In this document: piece after piece, positions 25,026 through 33,608 of the stretch
How positions within the stretch are numbered: position 1 is the first letter of the stretch
How the letters are laid out: each line of letters begins with the position of its first letter
Assembly (NCBI GenBank): GCA_965207275.1
Contig: CBDBMH010000002.1
Location: 2,356,001 to 2,420,000, forward strand
From: Bin22 sp965207275
GTDB lineage: Bacteria; Chloroflexota; Dehalococcoidia; Lucifugimonadales; UBA3495
DNA length: 64,000 nucleotides
Direction: 5' to 3'
Made by a program: the position numbers and the translations under genes
The notes under the pieces: generated by a model
What the model was told of the DNA's origin: nothing
What the model saw: only the letters and a program-made list of their open reading frames with translations
The model's database searches: none

Positions 25026-25985
25026 CTAAATCCCCAGCAGATTCTCCAGATTCCTCCAAAGGATGGCCTCTTTCTCCTCCTGGGTAAGGCTGGGCAGGCC
25101 CATAACCCAGGATACGGGCCAATCGATACGCATATTGGCGGGCCAGTCGGTACCCAATACCACCCGGTCCACGCCCACGGTGTCTATCAGCATCCTCAGC
25201 GCCGGCTCGGAATGGGTCAGGCAGTCGAAGTAAAAGCGACGCAGGTAGGCGCTGGGCGGTTGCGTGATATTGGCGCGCACATCGGAACGCACCTGCCAGC
25301 CCCGGTCCATGCGGCCGATGCCGAAGCAGGTGTAGCCTCCGCCGTGGGCCAGGCAGATTTTCAAGTCCGGGCACCTGTCCATCACCCCGCCAAATACCAG
25401 GGAGCCGAAGGTCAGGGCGCGGTCGGTCAGGTTCCCGACGGTATTGGACAGGTGCCAGCTTTCGGTGCGGGCATCCACTACCGTGGGGTCGTTCTGGTGA
25501 ACAAAGATCAGGGCGCCCATCTGCTCAGCCGCCTGCCAAAAGGGCAGGAATTGCGGATGGTCAAAGGTGACGTTGTTGACCTTGTCATCAATCATGGCCC
25601 CCACCAGCCCAAGCCGATTCACTGCCCGCTCCAGCTCAGCAATGGCGGCAGGGATGTCCTGCATCGGCAGGGTGGCAAAGCCCCTAAAACGGTCAGGATG
25701 GTCCATGGTCAACTGGTGGATCTCGTCATTGCAGTCGCGGGCAATGGCCTGGGTCACGGCCAAGTCCCGGTCGTACATGTAGAAAGCGGCGCTGGTGGAG
25801 ACAACCTGGACGTCCACGCCCAGGGAATCCATGTCCTGGATGCGTTGCTCGGGGGTCCACTCCTCCATGGGGTCGATGTCGGCCTCGTCGCTGTCGGCAG
25901 TGAGGCCATGCCAGGTCTGACCGGCGGCGATGGCCCGCTGAAAGGACTTGGGTTCGTGGTGGGCGTGGATGTCTATAGCGCGCAA
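25026..25985 (-). CDS. Amidohydrolase family protein (ACMSD-like decarboxylase/hydrolase)
   Basis: This 319-residue TIM-barrel metalloenzyme has AIDIHAHHEP at the N terminus (metal-binding HxH), GFATLPMQDIPAAIAELERA, the metal His in LIFVHQND (about residue 162), LAHGGGYTCFGIGR (second His) and the catalytic Asp in VLGTDWPANM. This is the amidohydrolase_2 set used by aminocarboxymuconate-semialdehyde decarboxylase, gamma-resorcylate decarboxylase and related lactonases. It probably decarboxylates or hydrolyses a ring-cleavage product. It is a single gene on the minus strand. Confidence 0.87.
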   Translation of the reverse strand: MRAIDIHAHHEPKSFQRAIAAGQTWHGLTADSDEADIDPMEEWTPEQRIQDMDSLGVDVQVVSTSAAFYMYDRDLAVTQAIARDCNDEIHQLTMDHPDRFRGFATLPMQDIPAAIAELERAVNRLGLVGAMIDDKVNNVTFDHPQFLPFWQAAEQMGALIFVHQNDPTVVDARTESWHLSNTVGNLTDRALTFGSLVFGGVMDRCPDLKICLAHGGGYTCFGIGRMDRGWQVRSDVRANITQPPSAYLRRFYFDCLTHSEPALRMLIDTVGVDRVVLGTDWPANMRIDWPVSWVMGLPSLTQEEKEAILWRNLENLLGI

Positions 25986-26067
25986 GGGGACCTCCTTGGC
26001 AACGGTGGTTGAGCTTGTTGAACGGGAGCTATCCGCTTGTTGACGGACAGGATAACAGAATTCGAAG

Positions 26068-26985
26068 CTAGCGAGTCGGCTGCCAGGGGACGTGCCACCC
26101 CAGGCATTCCGCCATCACATCCATTAACCTTGCGGCATCCACCTGGTCCACCAGCGCCACCGGGCCTTCGTGGGCGGTAACCCGGCTGGCGCCGGCCGCT
26201 ATGCCTTCAGTCTCCACGGAAAGCGTCACCTGGCGGGTGGTGGTGACCTCCGGACAGAAGGCAGCGGCCATGGCAATCTGGTCGTAGAAGAGCATGCCTT
26301 CCCGCCGGTCGTCGGCCTTGAACCAGTTCTGGATGATTTCCACCGACAACCTGCCAAGGGAGTTCCTTGAAGTCAGGCCGAGGGCGGTTTCCCGGCTCAT
26401 GGTAACCTGGCGGCAGGCGGCCAGGTCCACCAGGTTCAGGGGGACTCCGGAGTTCATCACCTCGTGGGCGGACAGCGGGTCGCAGTGGAAGTTGAACTCC
26501 GCGTGAGGCGTAATGTTGCCAGGGGTATCGACGGCCCCGCCCATGATTACCAATCCCGCAGCCCGTGCCAGAGCGCCGGGACGCCGGCGCTCCAGGCGGG
26601 CCAGGTTGGTAAGGGGGCCGATGGCGACCAAAGTTACCTCCCCGGGATGGGCGGACAACTGGTCAGCAAGGAAGTCCACCGCCCGCTCGGCCGCAGGAGG
26701 GGTGACAGGCTTTGGGAGGCGGCGGGTTAGACCGCTGGCGCCGTGGAAGTGCTGCGCGCTGGCAAATCGCCCGGCCAGGGGCCGGCTGCTGCCCCGGTGG
26801 ACCGGAATGTCGGCGCGTCCCACGAAGTCCAGAAGGGCCAGTGCGTTGCGCAGGCCCCGGGCGTGGGGGACGTTGCCACCCACCACGGTAACCCCGGCCA
26901 CCTCCACCGAGGGCGCGGCAAGGGCCATAAGGATGGCGATGGCGTCGTCCACGCCAGGGTCGGTGTCAATGACGATTCGGGGCAT
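26068..26985 (-). CDS. Inosine-uridine preferring nucleoside hydrolase
   Basis: This 305-residue protein opens PRIVIDTDPGVDDAIAILMA, the Ca2+-binding DTDPGxDDA signature. VTVVGGNVPHARGLRNALALL, EVTLVAIGPLTNLA, IMGGAV and the ligand loop PHAEFNFHCDPLSAHEVM follow. The enzyme splits N-ribosyl bonds of nucleosides for salvage. No ribosome site is seen before the ATG, and the upstream 110 bases are an inverted repeat element (26992-27101), which may have displaced the native promoter. Confidence 0.9.
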   Translation of the reverse strand: MPRIVIDTDPGVDDAIAILMALAAPSVEVAGVTVVGGNVPHARGLRNALALLDFVGRADIPVHRGSSRPLAGRFASAQHFHGASGLTRRLPKPVTPPAAERAVDFLADQLSAHPGEVTLVAIGPLTNLARLERRRPGALARAAGLVIMGGAVDTPGNITPHAEFNFHCDPLSAHEVMNSGVPLNLVDLAACRQVTMSRETALGLTSRNSLGRLSVEIIQNWFKADDRREGMLFYDQIAMAAAFCPEVTTTRQVTLSVETEGIAAGASRVTAHEGPVALVDQVDAARLMDVMAECLGWHVPWQPTR

Positions 26986-26991
26986 AATTCA

Positions 26992-27101
26992 CATGGATTC
27001 ACAGGATAGACAGGATGAAATCGCTGAACAGATGAAACTGATCCGCCGGGCCCTCACACATTGGGGTCAACCAATGTCCTGTAAATCCTGCCTATCCATG
27101 C
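26992..27101. repeat. Inverted repeat pair with swapped halves
   Basis: The left unit (26992-27016, CATGGATTCACAGGAT then AGACAGGAT) and the reverse complement of the right unit (27074-27101, GCATGGATAGGCAGGAT then TTACAGGACAT) share the same two sub-motifs in opposite order. The middle contains a perfect 7-bp hairpin, ACATTGG-GGTCAA-CCAATGT (27058-27077). Similar ATGGAT...ACAGGAT motifs are familiar extragenic repeats in environmental bacteria (recollection, unchecked). Confidence 0.55.
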
Positions 27102-27111
27102 TTGCGTGAGT

Positions 27112-28119
27112 TTAGACTTCGGTCAGATTGATGGGCGCCTCTTCCAGGTCGAAGTTGTACTCCCACAACTCGTCCAGCAGGGCCTGTTCGCTGTCGGTGA
27201 TGTCGGGCACGTCGACGGCGTCGGTGTAGTCGCGCAGTTCGTCCAAGTTGGTGAAGTTGGGCAAGACCGATATGATGGTGGGCTGGTAAAGGGCGAACTT
27301 GATGGCGGCCTGGGCCAGGGTGCGGCCCGTTTCATCGTCGGCCAGGAACTTGACCTGCTCCACCTTGCGCAGGGCTTCCCGCAACCATTCCACGCGCCGG
27401 TGGGAACGGTGATCGCTTTCGTCGAACTCGGGCGCCTCGGTGTAGCGACCGGTCAGGGCCTCGGAGGCGTGGGGGACGCGGGACAGCAGGCCCACCTCGC
27501 AGTCCCTGGCGATGGGGAAAAAGTCCTTGGCCGGTTCCTGCTCCAGGATGCTGTAGATAATCTGGAGGCTGTGAACGTCCCGCTCCTTCATGGACGCCTC
27601 GCCCTCTTCGAACCAGCCGATGTCCGGGCCCAGGGCCACGCCGTAATAGCGGATTTTGCCCTCGGCCTTGAGCTGTTCCAGGACTTCGAAGAGGTCGTCC
27701 TTCTCCAGGGCGTCGATGCGGGGGTTGTGAATCTGGTACAGGTCGATGTAGTCGGAGTTAAGGCGGCGGAGGCTCTGCTCGCAAGCAAAGCGGACGAATT
27801 CCTGGTCGAATTTCTGAGGCCGCTCCTGGTGGCCCACCCGGGGCGTCAGCTTGTCGTAGAAGTCGTAACCGAACTTGGTGGCGATAACCAGGTCGTGGCG
27901 GCGGTAGCCCAGCACCTTGGCCAGGATTTCCTCGCCGTAGCCCTCGCCGTAGGTATCGGCGGTGTCAAAGAAGTTGACGCCCAGTTCCACGGCGTTTTCC
28001 AGCAGTTCGGCGCGCTGCTCCTCGGGTATTTTGCCCCACCAGGTGGTGGCCACGGTCCAGACGCCGAAGCCCACCTCGGAAAGTTCCAGGTCGGTACGGG
28101 GAAGAGTGCGGTATTTCAT
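27112..28119 (-). CDS. Aldo/keto reductase
   Basis: This 335-residue protein has LGVNFFDTADTYGEGYGEEI (catalytic Asp and Tyr), VIATKFGYD (Lys), YIDLYQIHNPRI (His), and a C-terminal cofactor region AIKFALYQPTIISVLPNFTN that departs from the usual SVIPG phosphate-binding motif. It is a cytoplasmic NADPH-dependent oxidoreductase of the AKR12/13-like group. There is no pathway context; neighbours are an unknown gene pair and the nucleoside hydrolase. Confidence 0.88.
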   Translation of the reverse strand: MKYRTLPRTDLELSEVGFGVWTVATTWWGKIPEEQRAELLENAVELGVNFFDTADTYGEGYGEEILAKVLGYRRHDLVIATKFGYDFYDKLTPRVGHQERPQKFDQEFVRFACEQSLRRLNSDYIDLYQIHNPRIDALEKDDLFEVLEQLKAEGKIRYYGVALGPDIGWFEEGEASMKERDVHSLQIIYSILEQEPAKDFFPIARDCEVGLLSRVPHASEALTGRYTEAPEFDESDHRSHRRVEWLREALRKVEQVKFLADDETGRTLAQAAIKFALYQPTIISVLPNFTNLDELRDYTDAVDVPDITDSEQALLDELWEYNFDLEEAPINLTEV

Positions 28120-28146
28120 GCCTTACATTTTCCTCTTGTTGGGTGA

Positions 28147-28500
28147 TTATTGGACGGCGGGGTAAACTTCGTTCGGGTTAACGGAGGCGGCAAAAAGGGC
28201 TGCAGCACGGGCATTAAGTGACCTGTAACCATAAATTCCAGAATGCGACGGGTCAGCAAGCTCTCCGGTCGTTGAAAAGAATATATCGAGTAAAAGATAG
28301 TCTCTGCAGATTGAGATGGCGGCACCTACGTTCAAAACGGCAAAGTATGCAGTTGACCTGATTTGAAAGCCCTTATTTGTAAGGGCTTGCCTAACTCCTT
28401 CAAGTTGAGCGACACGCTCCGACTGATGAAAATACTCGAGCCAATTGGTTGATAAGAACTCCTCGCCCTCTCTCAGCTGGAATGCTTCCGTGGTTGGCAT
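28147..28500 (-). CDS. Unknown protein, second gene of a two-gene unit
   Basis: This 117-residue protein starts at ATG 28500. It opens MPTTEAFQLREGEEFLSTNW, then LEYF, and ends with YRSLNARAAALFAASVNPNE. Segments such as STAYFAVLNVG and DPSHSGIYGY look like conserved strands and loops of a compact globular protein. No family could be named. It sits eight bases after the preceding gene's stop, so the two are an operon. Possible roles include a toxin-antitoxin or defence pair, but nothing in the sequence proves this. Confidence 0.65.
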   Translation of the reverse strand: MPTTEAFQLREGEEFLSTNWLEYFHQSERVAQLEGVRQALTNKGFQIRSTAYFAVLNVGAAISICRDYLLLDIFFSTTGELADPSHSGIYGYRSLNARAAALFAASVNPNEVYPAVQ

Positions 28501-28508
28501 GCCATCTT

Positions 28509-29000
28509 CTATGTATCTCCGTCGGCAGTGTCGGGCGACATTGTGCTGGGGACTAAGTTCTCGTTGATGGGATGCTTGGGTTGCCACGTAAACAAACCTG
28601 CCTCAACCAGTCTTTCCGTTACCTCTAGGCGGTCGCCTATCTCTCCACCGCTGTCAATTTCTACCCACTTACCAGGTGCGTAGGCGGCAGCGAATCTTAC
28701 CATGTGAGAATCCAGGAACCAGATGGCGACTAATCGCTCATCCTCGAATCTCCAATCGGCGCAAATTTGGCCCTCTGCTGAGCAGCCGGTTATTAGTTTC
28801 CCCTCAAACTCCACCTGCTTAAAGAACTCCCAGAACCCCAGCGCGCTCTCCAGCGTAACCGGCACATCCCCTTCCTCCAGGTCCTCCTCGGAGGCGAAGT
28901 AAGCAATGCGCTTGGCCAACTCGCGCTGCCCCTGCTTTTCCAGGGCGGCGCAAATTTCGCTTATGGTGTGGGGGTGTTGGGGCATGGTGAATAGTCCCAT
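28509..29000 (-). CDS. Unknown acidic protein, first gene of a two-gene unit
   Basis: This 163-residue protein starts at ATG 29000, with ATG 28985 as alternative; neither has a clear ribosome site, and a TATAAA lies about 20 bases upstream. It has a helical N terminus (ISEICAALEKQGQRELAKRI), an acidic middle (ASEEDLEEGDVP), then a beta-rich part (LITGCSAEGQICADWRFEDE, LVAIWFLDS). The net charge is negative, as for many antitoxins or immunity proteins. No family was recognised. The partner is the gene at 28147-28500. Confidence 0.65.
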   Translation of the reverse strand: MGLFTMPQHPHTISEICAALEKQGQRELAKRIAYFASEEDLEEGDVPVTLESALGFWEFFKQVEFEGKLITGCSAEGQICADWRFEDERLVAIWFLDSHMVRFAAAYAPGKWVEIDSGGEIGDRLEVTERLVEAGLFTWQPKHPINENLVPSTMSPDTADGDT

Positions 29001-29416
29001 ATGGAGTGTTTTCGTTTATATTGAGACGAAACTCCCTATCGCCGTCTTGCGGGCCCGCGCCGTCTGCGTGGTCTACCAGCTAAAGCACGGACTACCCTAC
29101 GAGCTACGGTTTTCGTTCGCCGTAATGGCGACGAAGATTGATACCGGCCTTTTCTGTCACGCTCCAATTCCTTCACCGAAATCAGGCATTGTGTCAGCCC
29201 TTCACGCTTCCACCAACCTTGGACGCCGCCCTTTGGCCGAACTGAACCTTACCAGTTCAGGCCAGTTGATTGCACCTGGATCATCGCAGAATTTTTTGTA
29301 AACTCCAAGGGGAACCGACTGGTAAATAACCCCAAGTGCACCATTATGCATTTTGCCCGATAGGGCAAGTTCCCAATCCAGTTTATCAGTGTTTGCCGCT
29401 CAGCGGAAATGTTCCT
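29001..29416. other. Intergenic stretch, no gene recognised
   Basis: About 415 bases. A plus-strand open frame (28906-29301) overlaps the unknown gene and has no recognisable content. Nothing else was identified. Confidence 0.35.
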
Positions 29417-29677
29417 TCAGACCAGGTGAAACCGACGGCGGGCGATAAACTCTCCTTCAGTGGCCCTTTGACCTGCCTCGGGCAGTTTTCTCAAGTCCGC
29501 CGTGAAGGTCTGGCCCCCGGAGGGGAATGTTTCATGGTGGTAGATAATCACATGGGTCACCGGATTTGCCTCGTCGTCAGTTAGCCTGACCCTGGTGGTC
29601 ATGCGCTGGGGGTTCTCCTTTTTGTTCCAGCGTTTCTCTGCCACTTGGAAGGCATGCTCTATGCTTGCTTGCTGCAT
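29417..29677 (-). CDS. Small hypothetical protein
   Basis: This 86-residue protein has ATG 29677 preceded by GGGAGATCCAGG. The sequence is strongly basic at the start (KRWNKKENPQRMTTRVRL) and then HVIIYHHETFPSGGQTFTAD, LRKLPEAGQRATEGEFIARR. The codon pattern looks like a real gene. No family was recognised. It is flanked by non-coding DNA upstream and a membrane protein gene on the other side. Confidence 0.45.
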   Translation of the reverse strand: MQQASIEHAFQVAEKRWNKKENPQRMTTRVRLTDDEANPVTHVIIYHHETFPSGGQTFTADLRKLPEAGQRATEGEFIARRRFHLV

Positions 29678-29770
29678 TTGCCTGGATCTCCCTCAATACT
29701 TTCCCACCCTTTTACCGGACCATCCCCACCCCCGTCAACCTCCAACAGTCACAAAAGAGCGGCGAACGTC

Positions 29771-30121
29771 TCACCCCCTTGCCCTTCGCCCAAAACTATA
29801 ACCCAACCCTATTAACGGTATTACCGCGAACAGCAGGGGGAGCCACCAGTCGCCTTTGGTTACGCCGGTGTAGATGAGGGCGGCCAGGGTTATATCGGCG
29901 AGGACGTTGATGGCCAGCAGGGCGCGGATGATTTGCAGGCCGGCGGGCTTGATGCGGGGGACGAAGGCCATTACCAGCAGGCCGATGGCCGCCAGGGGGT
30001 GGACACCCATCAAAATTGCCCGCTCCCAAAGTTCGCCGCCGTCCGCAAAGCCCCCCACGGCGCCGGTCATGCCGGCGAAGAGGAACTGGACTATAGCCAG
30101 GATGATTATGAGAACTCGCAT
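29771..30121 (-). CDS. Small four-helix membrane protein
   Basis: This 116-residue protein has four hydrophobic spans: LIIILAIVQFLFAGMTGAVG, MGVHPLAAIGLLVMAFV, IRALLAINVLADITLAALIY and WLPLLFAVIPLIGLGYSFG. It ends in RRARG. The helix lengths and short loops fit a DoxX/DUF-type small inner-membrane protein. Function is unknown. The next gene upstream is another small membrane protein, so this may be a membrane-protein cluster. Confidence 0.65.
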   Translation of the reverse strand: MRVLIIILAIVQFLFAGMTGAVGGFADGGELWERAILMGVHPLAAIGLLVMAFVPRIKPAGLQIIRALLAINVLADITLAALIYTGVTKGDWWLPLLFAVIPLIGLGYSFGRRARG

Positions 30122-30228
30122 GCTTCACACCGTCCACTGGAGTTTTCCACGGCGCATAAAGGAAAACGGGGGCCGACGCGTTTCGTCAGCCCCCGCCTCA
30201 ATGTTCCTACTGGACTTCCCCGCGCCCG

Positions 30229-30477
30229 CTAGCCCAGGGAATCCATTCCGGCCCGGCTGCGACCGGTAAAGTAATCGTAGGCCGCCGTACCGCCAATAAC
30301 GGCCCCGGTCAGGCCCAGGGTAAAGGGCAAGGTCATCATGAAGGTGAGAACCACCGCCTCGGGCTGCACGCCGCCCAAGGGTTGGTTGACCAACCGCACG
30401 ATGGCCACGAAGGCCGCCAGCAGTAGCCAGGCAAATGCGGCGTACCGCGATACCCGCTTGGTTTTCTTGTAGGACAT
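30229..30477 (-). CDS. Small two-helix membrane protein
   Basis: This 82-residue protein has a basic N terminus (MSYKKTKRVSR) and two spans (YAAFAWLLLAAFVAIVRLV and TFMMTLPFTLGLTGAVIGG). Topology by the positive-inside rule is N-in. No family was recognised. It lies 58 bases after the DUF1802 gene on the same strand and is probably co-transcribed. Confidence 0.6.
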   Translation of the reverse strand: MSYKKTKRVSRYAAFAWLLLAAFVAIVRLVNQPLGGVQPEAVVLTFMMTLPFTLGLTGAVIGGTAAYDYFTGRSRAGMDSLG

Positions 30478-30535
30478 GGCCGCTATCTCCCTGTCTACCG
30501 AAGGTCAGACTTGAAAGGGCAAAGCTGGCAAATAC

Positions 30536-31126
30536 CTAACCAGCAGCCACCGCCAGCCCCAGGCTGCCCTTGATGGCGTCCACCTGGCGCTGAAATTCGG
30601 CGTCGTCCAGCACCGGCTCAAGTTGGCCCAGGTCGATGCGGGGCAGGATTTCCACCCAGGAGGTGCAGCCGCCGTACTCCTTGATGTAGGGCACCGTCAC
30701 CGGGCTTTCCATGCGATACACCCGCAGCAACAGTATGGACAGGGGCAGCATGGGCTTCCAGCGCAGGCGGGACTGGGCATACTCATCGGTCCAGATGTGG
30801 AAGGACGCTAGGTCGTCCACTTTTTCCTGCTCCTCCACCTCGATTATCTCCTCAGCCCGGGCCCAGTGGCTGAAGGTGATGGACTCGGCCTTGGGAGTGG
30901 CTTCCAGCAGGCTGGCCAGGGCCTGCTGGTGGCCGGGCTTCAGAAGCTCTTCCCGCTGGTGTTCGTAGGTGGGGAATAGCAGGAACTCCGGATGGATGAC
31001 CCGGAAGTCCTTGCCATCCTCGTGGATGCCGCCCTTGCGGAGCAGCAGAATCTGCTCTCCCTGGGCCAGGGACTGGACGGTTATTGCCCACTCCTTCAAG
31101 GCTATCTGGCAACGGTCTGGCAACAT
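30536..31126 (-). CDS. DUF1802 family protein
   Basis: ATG 31126 after AGGAGAAAT gives 196 residues. The N-terminal ALKEWAITVQSLAQGEQILL, LRKGGIHEDGKDFRV and HPEFLLFPTYEHQREELLKP is the family signature. The central AESITFSHWARAEEIIEVEE and the C-terminal RVYRMESPVTVPYIKEYGGC are also characteristic. The family is common in cyanobacteria and Chloroflexi and of unknown function. An in-frame extension to 31246 lacks similarity and is rejected. Confidence 0.85.
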   Translation of the reverse strand: MLPDRCQIALKEWAITVQSLAQGEQILLLRKGGIHEDGKDFRVIHPEFLLFPTYEHQREELLKPGHQQALASLLEATPKAESITFSHWARAEEIIEVEEQEKVDDLASFHIWTDEYAQSRLRWKPMLPLSILLLRVYRMESPVTVPYIKEYGGCTSWVEILPRIDLGQLEPVLDDAEFQRQVDAIKGSLGLAVAAG

Positions 31127-31778
31127 GCTATTTCTCCTAGGCCAATTATACCAAGAGTAAAATTCATTTAGAACGATTATGAGAACGGGATAGCCGTATG
31201 TCCGGGAGCGAAAAACCCTCGGGCCCGGCCTCCATGCGCGTCCCAAAAGAATTACTTTTCAACATACCTTTGAAACAGGCAAACTGCAACCCCGAAAATT
31301 CTCCGGGGAACAAATGGATCGCTTCCCCTAAGGCCAATGTCCAGGTTGACCCAAGTCCCTTAAATCAAAAGCAGGGGACAACTGCAAGCCATGGGTGAAC
31401 TGGACCGAGTTGACATGCAGATTCGCCGCAGGAGGAGACCCAACAGCCTGTATGCAGTCCTGAGGTCAAGCCGCGTCAAAGCAGGAATGTAAAGGGAATA
31501 AGGATTGCGCGCGACTTGTGAAATTGTTCAACAGATTGCAGCCCGCTATGAATGTACCCAGTGGCAATGGTAGACGGTTCATGGGACGTTGAACGCGTTT
31601 GGTAGAGCAGTAGTTCAATACTCTTAGAGTGACGGATGCAGCAACATCCAACCCGTCATCTCCGAGAAAGCGGGAATTCAATGCAAGGTCTTGGGAAGAA
31701 TTACCAGGTCATCATTTCAAAGCTGCCGGCTCAGAGCTGCCGGCCTGCTGACCTGGCCGTTCGACCTTGATCGCTACT
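31127..31778. other. Intergenic stretch of about 650 bases with a REP-like arm
   Basis: No convincing gene on either strand. One CGTCATCTCCGAGAAAGCGG repeat arm begins at 31655, and AGCTGCCGGC occurs twice in tandem near 31720-31745. Base composition is lower in GC than the neighbours. It lies downstream of a transporter operon where ATPase genes would be expected. Confidence 0.4.
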
Positions 31779-32624
31779 CTATTGGCGCCTGGGATCAAAC
31801 GCGTCGCGCAACGTATCACCCAGCAGGTTGGTCCCCAGCACCAACAGGAAAATAGCCATCCCGGGCGCCAGCATCAAGTAGGGGTGGGACCGGAAGTAGG
31901 GCCGTCCATCGTTTAGCATTGTCCCCCATTCCGGGGTTGGCGGCTGGTTTCCCAACCCGAGGAAGCTCAGGGCCGAGATAGCGAGGACCACCGTGCCCAG
32001 GTCTAAGGTGGCAAGGACCAGCACCGGCCCCAGAATGTTGGGACAAACGTGCTTTTTCAAAATGTGGGTATCCGAAGCGCCGACGGCCCGCGCTGCCAGC
32101 ACGTACTCGGTTTCCCGGACGACAAGCGCAGGTCCACGCACAATGCGGGCAAAGCTGGCCCAGCCGGAGGCAGTCAGGGCCACCAGCAGCGCCATCGGTC
32201 CCGAGCCAAGGATAGCGAGGACCGCCAGGCTTAGCACCAGTCCGGGCAGGGCGAACAGCGCGTTCAGCAGGGTAGAGATTGTGTTGTCCGTCCAGCCCCC
32301 AAAGTAGCCAGCCGTGATCCCAACGACAATCCCCAGTAGCGTCACACTGATGGCTACGGGAATAGCGATCCCCATAGTGGAACGGGCGCCGTGGACCAAG
32401 CGGCTAAACACGTCCCGGCCCAATTGGTCTGTACCCAACAGGTTCAGCGCCCCGGGTGTGCGCAGCGAGGTATCCAGATCGACCTTGTTGGGTTCATGGG
32501 TGGCAAACTGGGGAGCGAAAACGGCAGTGACGAGGAACACCGCCAGGATGCCTCCACCAAGATAACCAGTCCAGTACCTGCGGGCCCGGCCGGTCCATTT
32601 TCGAATCGTCATCGAGACGGTCAT
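31779..32624 (-). CDS. ABC transporter permease, DppC/NikC-like
   Basis: This 281-residue protein has an N-terminal span before the periplasmic stretch (FATHEPNKVDLDTSLRTPGA, LNLLGTDQLGRDVFSRLVHG) that is diagnostic of OppC/DppC/NikC permeases. GASDTHILKKHVCPN is the EAA loop that contacts the ATPase. The start overlaps the end of the DppB-like gene (ATGA), and the two permeases form a heterodimeric channel. It is the last gene of a cobalamin-riboswitch operon. No ATPase gene follows, so those subunits must be encoded elsewhere. Confidence 0.9.
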   Translation of the reverse strand: MTVSMTIRKWTGRARRYWTGYLGGGILAVFLVTAVFAPQFATHEPNKVDLDTSLRTPGALNLLGTDQLGRDVFSRLVHGARSTMGIAIPVAISVTLLGIVVGITAGYFGGWTDNTISTLLNALFALPGLVLSLAVLAILGSGPMALLVALTASGWASFARIVRGPALVVRETEYVLAARAVGASDTHILKKHVCPNILGPVLVLATLDLGTVVLAISALSFLGLGNQPPTPEWGTMLNDGRPYFRSHPYLMLAPGMAIFLLVLGTNLLGDTLRDAFDPRRQ

Positions 32625-33553
32625 TGCAAACGGACACGAGGGTCCAGGACTACGTACAGCACGTCTACCAACAGATTGACCACCACATAAATGGCCCCGG
32701 ACAGAAGCACATAAGCGGAGATCACCGGCATATCACGGCCCGATACCGCCGCCAGGACTACCTGGCCGACTCCTGGCCAGGCGAAGATTATCTCGATGAC
32801 GATTGCGCCGCTGAGCAGATGACCGAACTGTAGCCCCAGGTAACTTACGGTAGGAATTAGCGCATTGGGCAATACATGGCGTACCGCGATATACCCGGGC
32901 CCCAAGCCTTTTGCCCTTGCGGTCCGGGCGAAATCCAGGTTCTGCACTTCCAGCACGCTGGCTCGTGTCAGCCGAGTCGCAATAGCGGCCGGCAAAGCCC
33001 CCAGGGCCATGGCGGGGAGGATAAGATGGTGATCTACGCCGAACCCGCCCGATGGCAGCCACCCCAGTACCTCAGCCAGCAATACTATGAGCAGAAGACC
33101 GAGCCAAAAACTAGGCAACCCCGCGATTGCGCCCGCTCCGGCACGGCCCAGGTGGTCTATCCAGGAGCCGGATTTCAAAGCAATGAGGATGCCCAGGGGA
33201 ATCCCCAGCAGCGCCCCGAAAGCCAGCGCGCTCACCGCTAGCAGCAAGGTGGCTGGCAACCTCTTCAGCAGTTCCTGGGCCACCGGGCGGTTGCTTAGAT
33301 AGCTGTTTCCCAGGTCCCCTCGGAAGACATCGCCCAGCCAGCGGGCGTATCTGACGGGAAGGGGATCGTCCAACCCCCATTGATCCCTCAACTGTGCAAT
33401 CAGCTCTGCTGACGCTACGTCTTCCTGCCCCTGTTCCGCAGCCTCGCGCGCCGGGTCTCCGCCGGCCAGGGCGGTCAAGCCAAAGGCCAGCATGGAGACC
33501 AGGAGCAGGGTGGGGACCAGAGCCGCCAATCGCTTGGCCAGGTAATTAATCAA
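32621..33553 (-). CDS. ABC transporter permease, DppB/NikB-like
   Basis: This 310-residue protein starts at TTG 33553. It opens INYLAKRLAALVPTLLLVSM, has the periplasmic WGLDDPLPVRYARWLGDVFR, then GDLGNSY, and the EAA loop ARTARAKGLGPGYIAVRHVL, all typical of OppB/DppB/NikB. It has six transmembrane spans. It lies 55 bases after the binding-protein gene and overlaps the second permease. With the upstream cobalamin riboswitch, nickel/cobalt or a corrinoid precursor is a more likely cargo than peptides (inference). Confidence 0.9.
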   Translation of the reverse strand: MINYLAKRLAALVPTLLLVSMLAFGLTALAGGDPAREAAEQGQEDVASAELIAQLRDQWGLDDPLPVRYARWLGDVFRGDLGNSYLSNRPVAQELLKRLPATLLLAVSALAFGALLGIPLGILIALKSGSWIDHLGRAGAGAIAGLPSFWLGLLLIVLLAEVLGWLPSGGFGVDHHLILPAMALGALPAAIATRLTRASVLEVQNLDFARTARAKGLGPGYIAVRHVLPNALIPTVSYLGLQFGHLLSGAIVIEIIFAWPGVGQVVLAAVSGRDMPVISAYVLLSGAIYVVVNLLVDVLYVVLDPRVRLQ

Positions 33554-33608
33554 AGCTCATACCCTTGATTTGCCACCTGGCCCCGGGACGTTGCCACAGT
33601 CCAACCGC

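Noticed and set aside
28906..29301. Plus-strand gene overlapping the unknown pair
   Set aside because: The translation has no family features, the start lies inside a better-supported minus-strand gene and no ribosome site is present.
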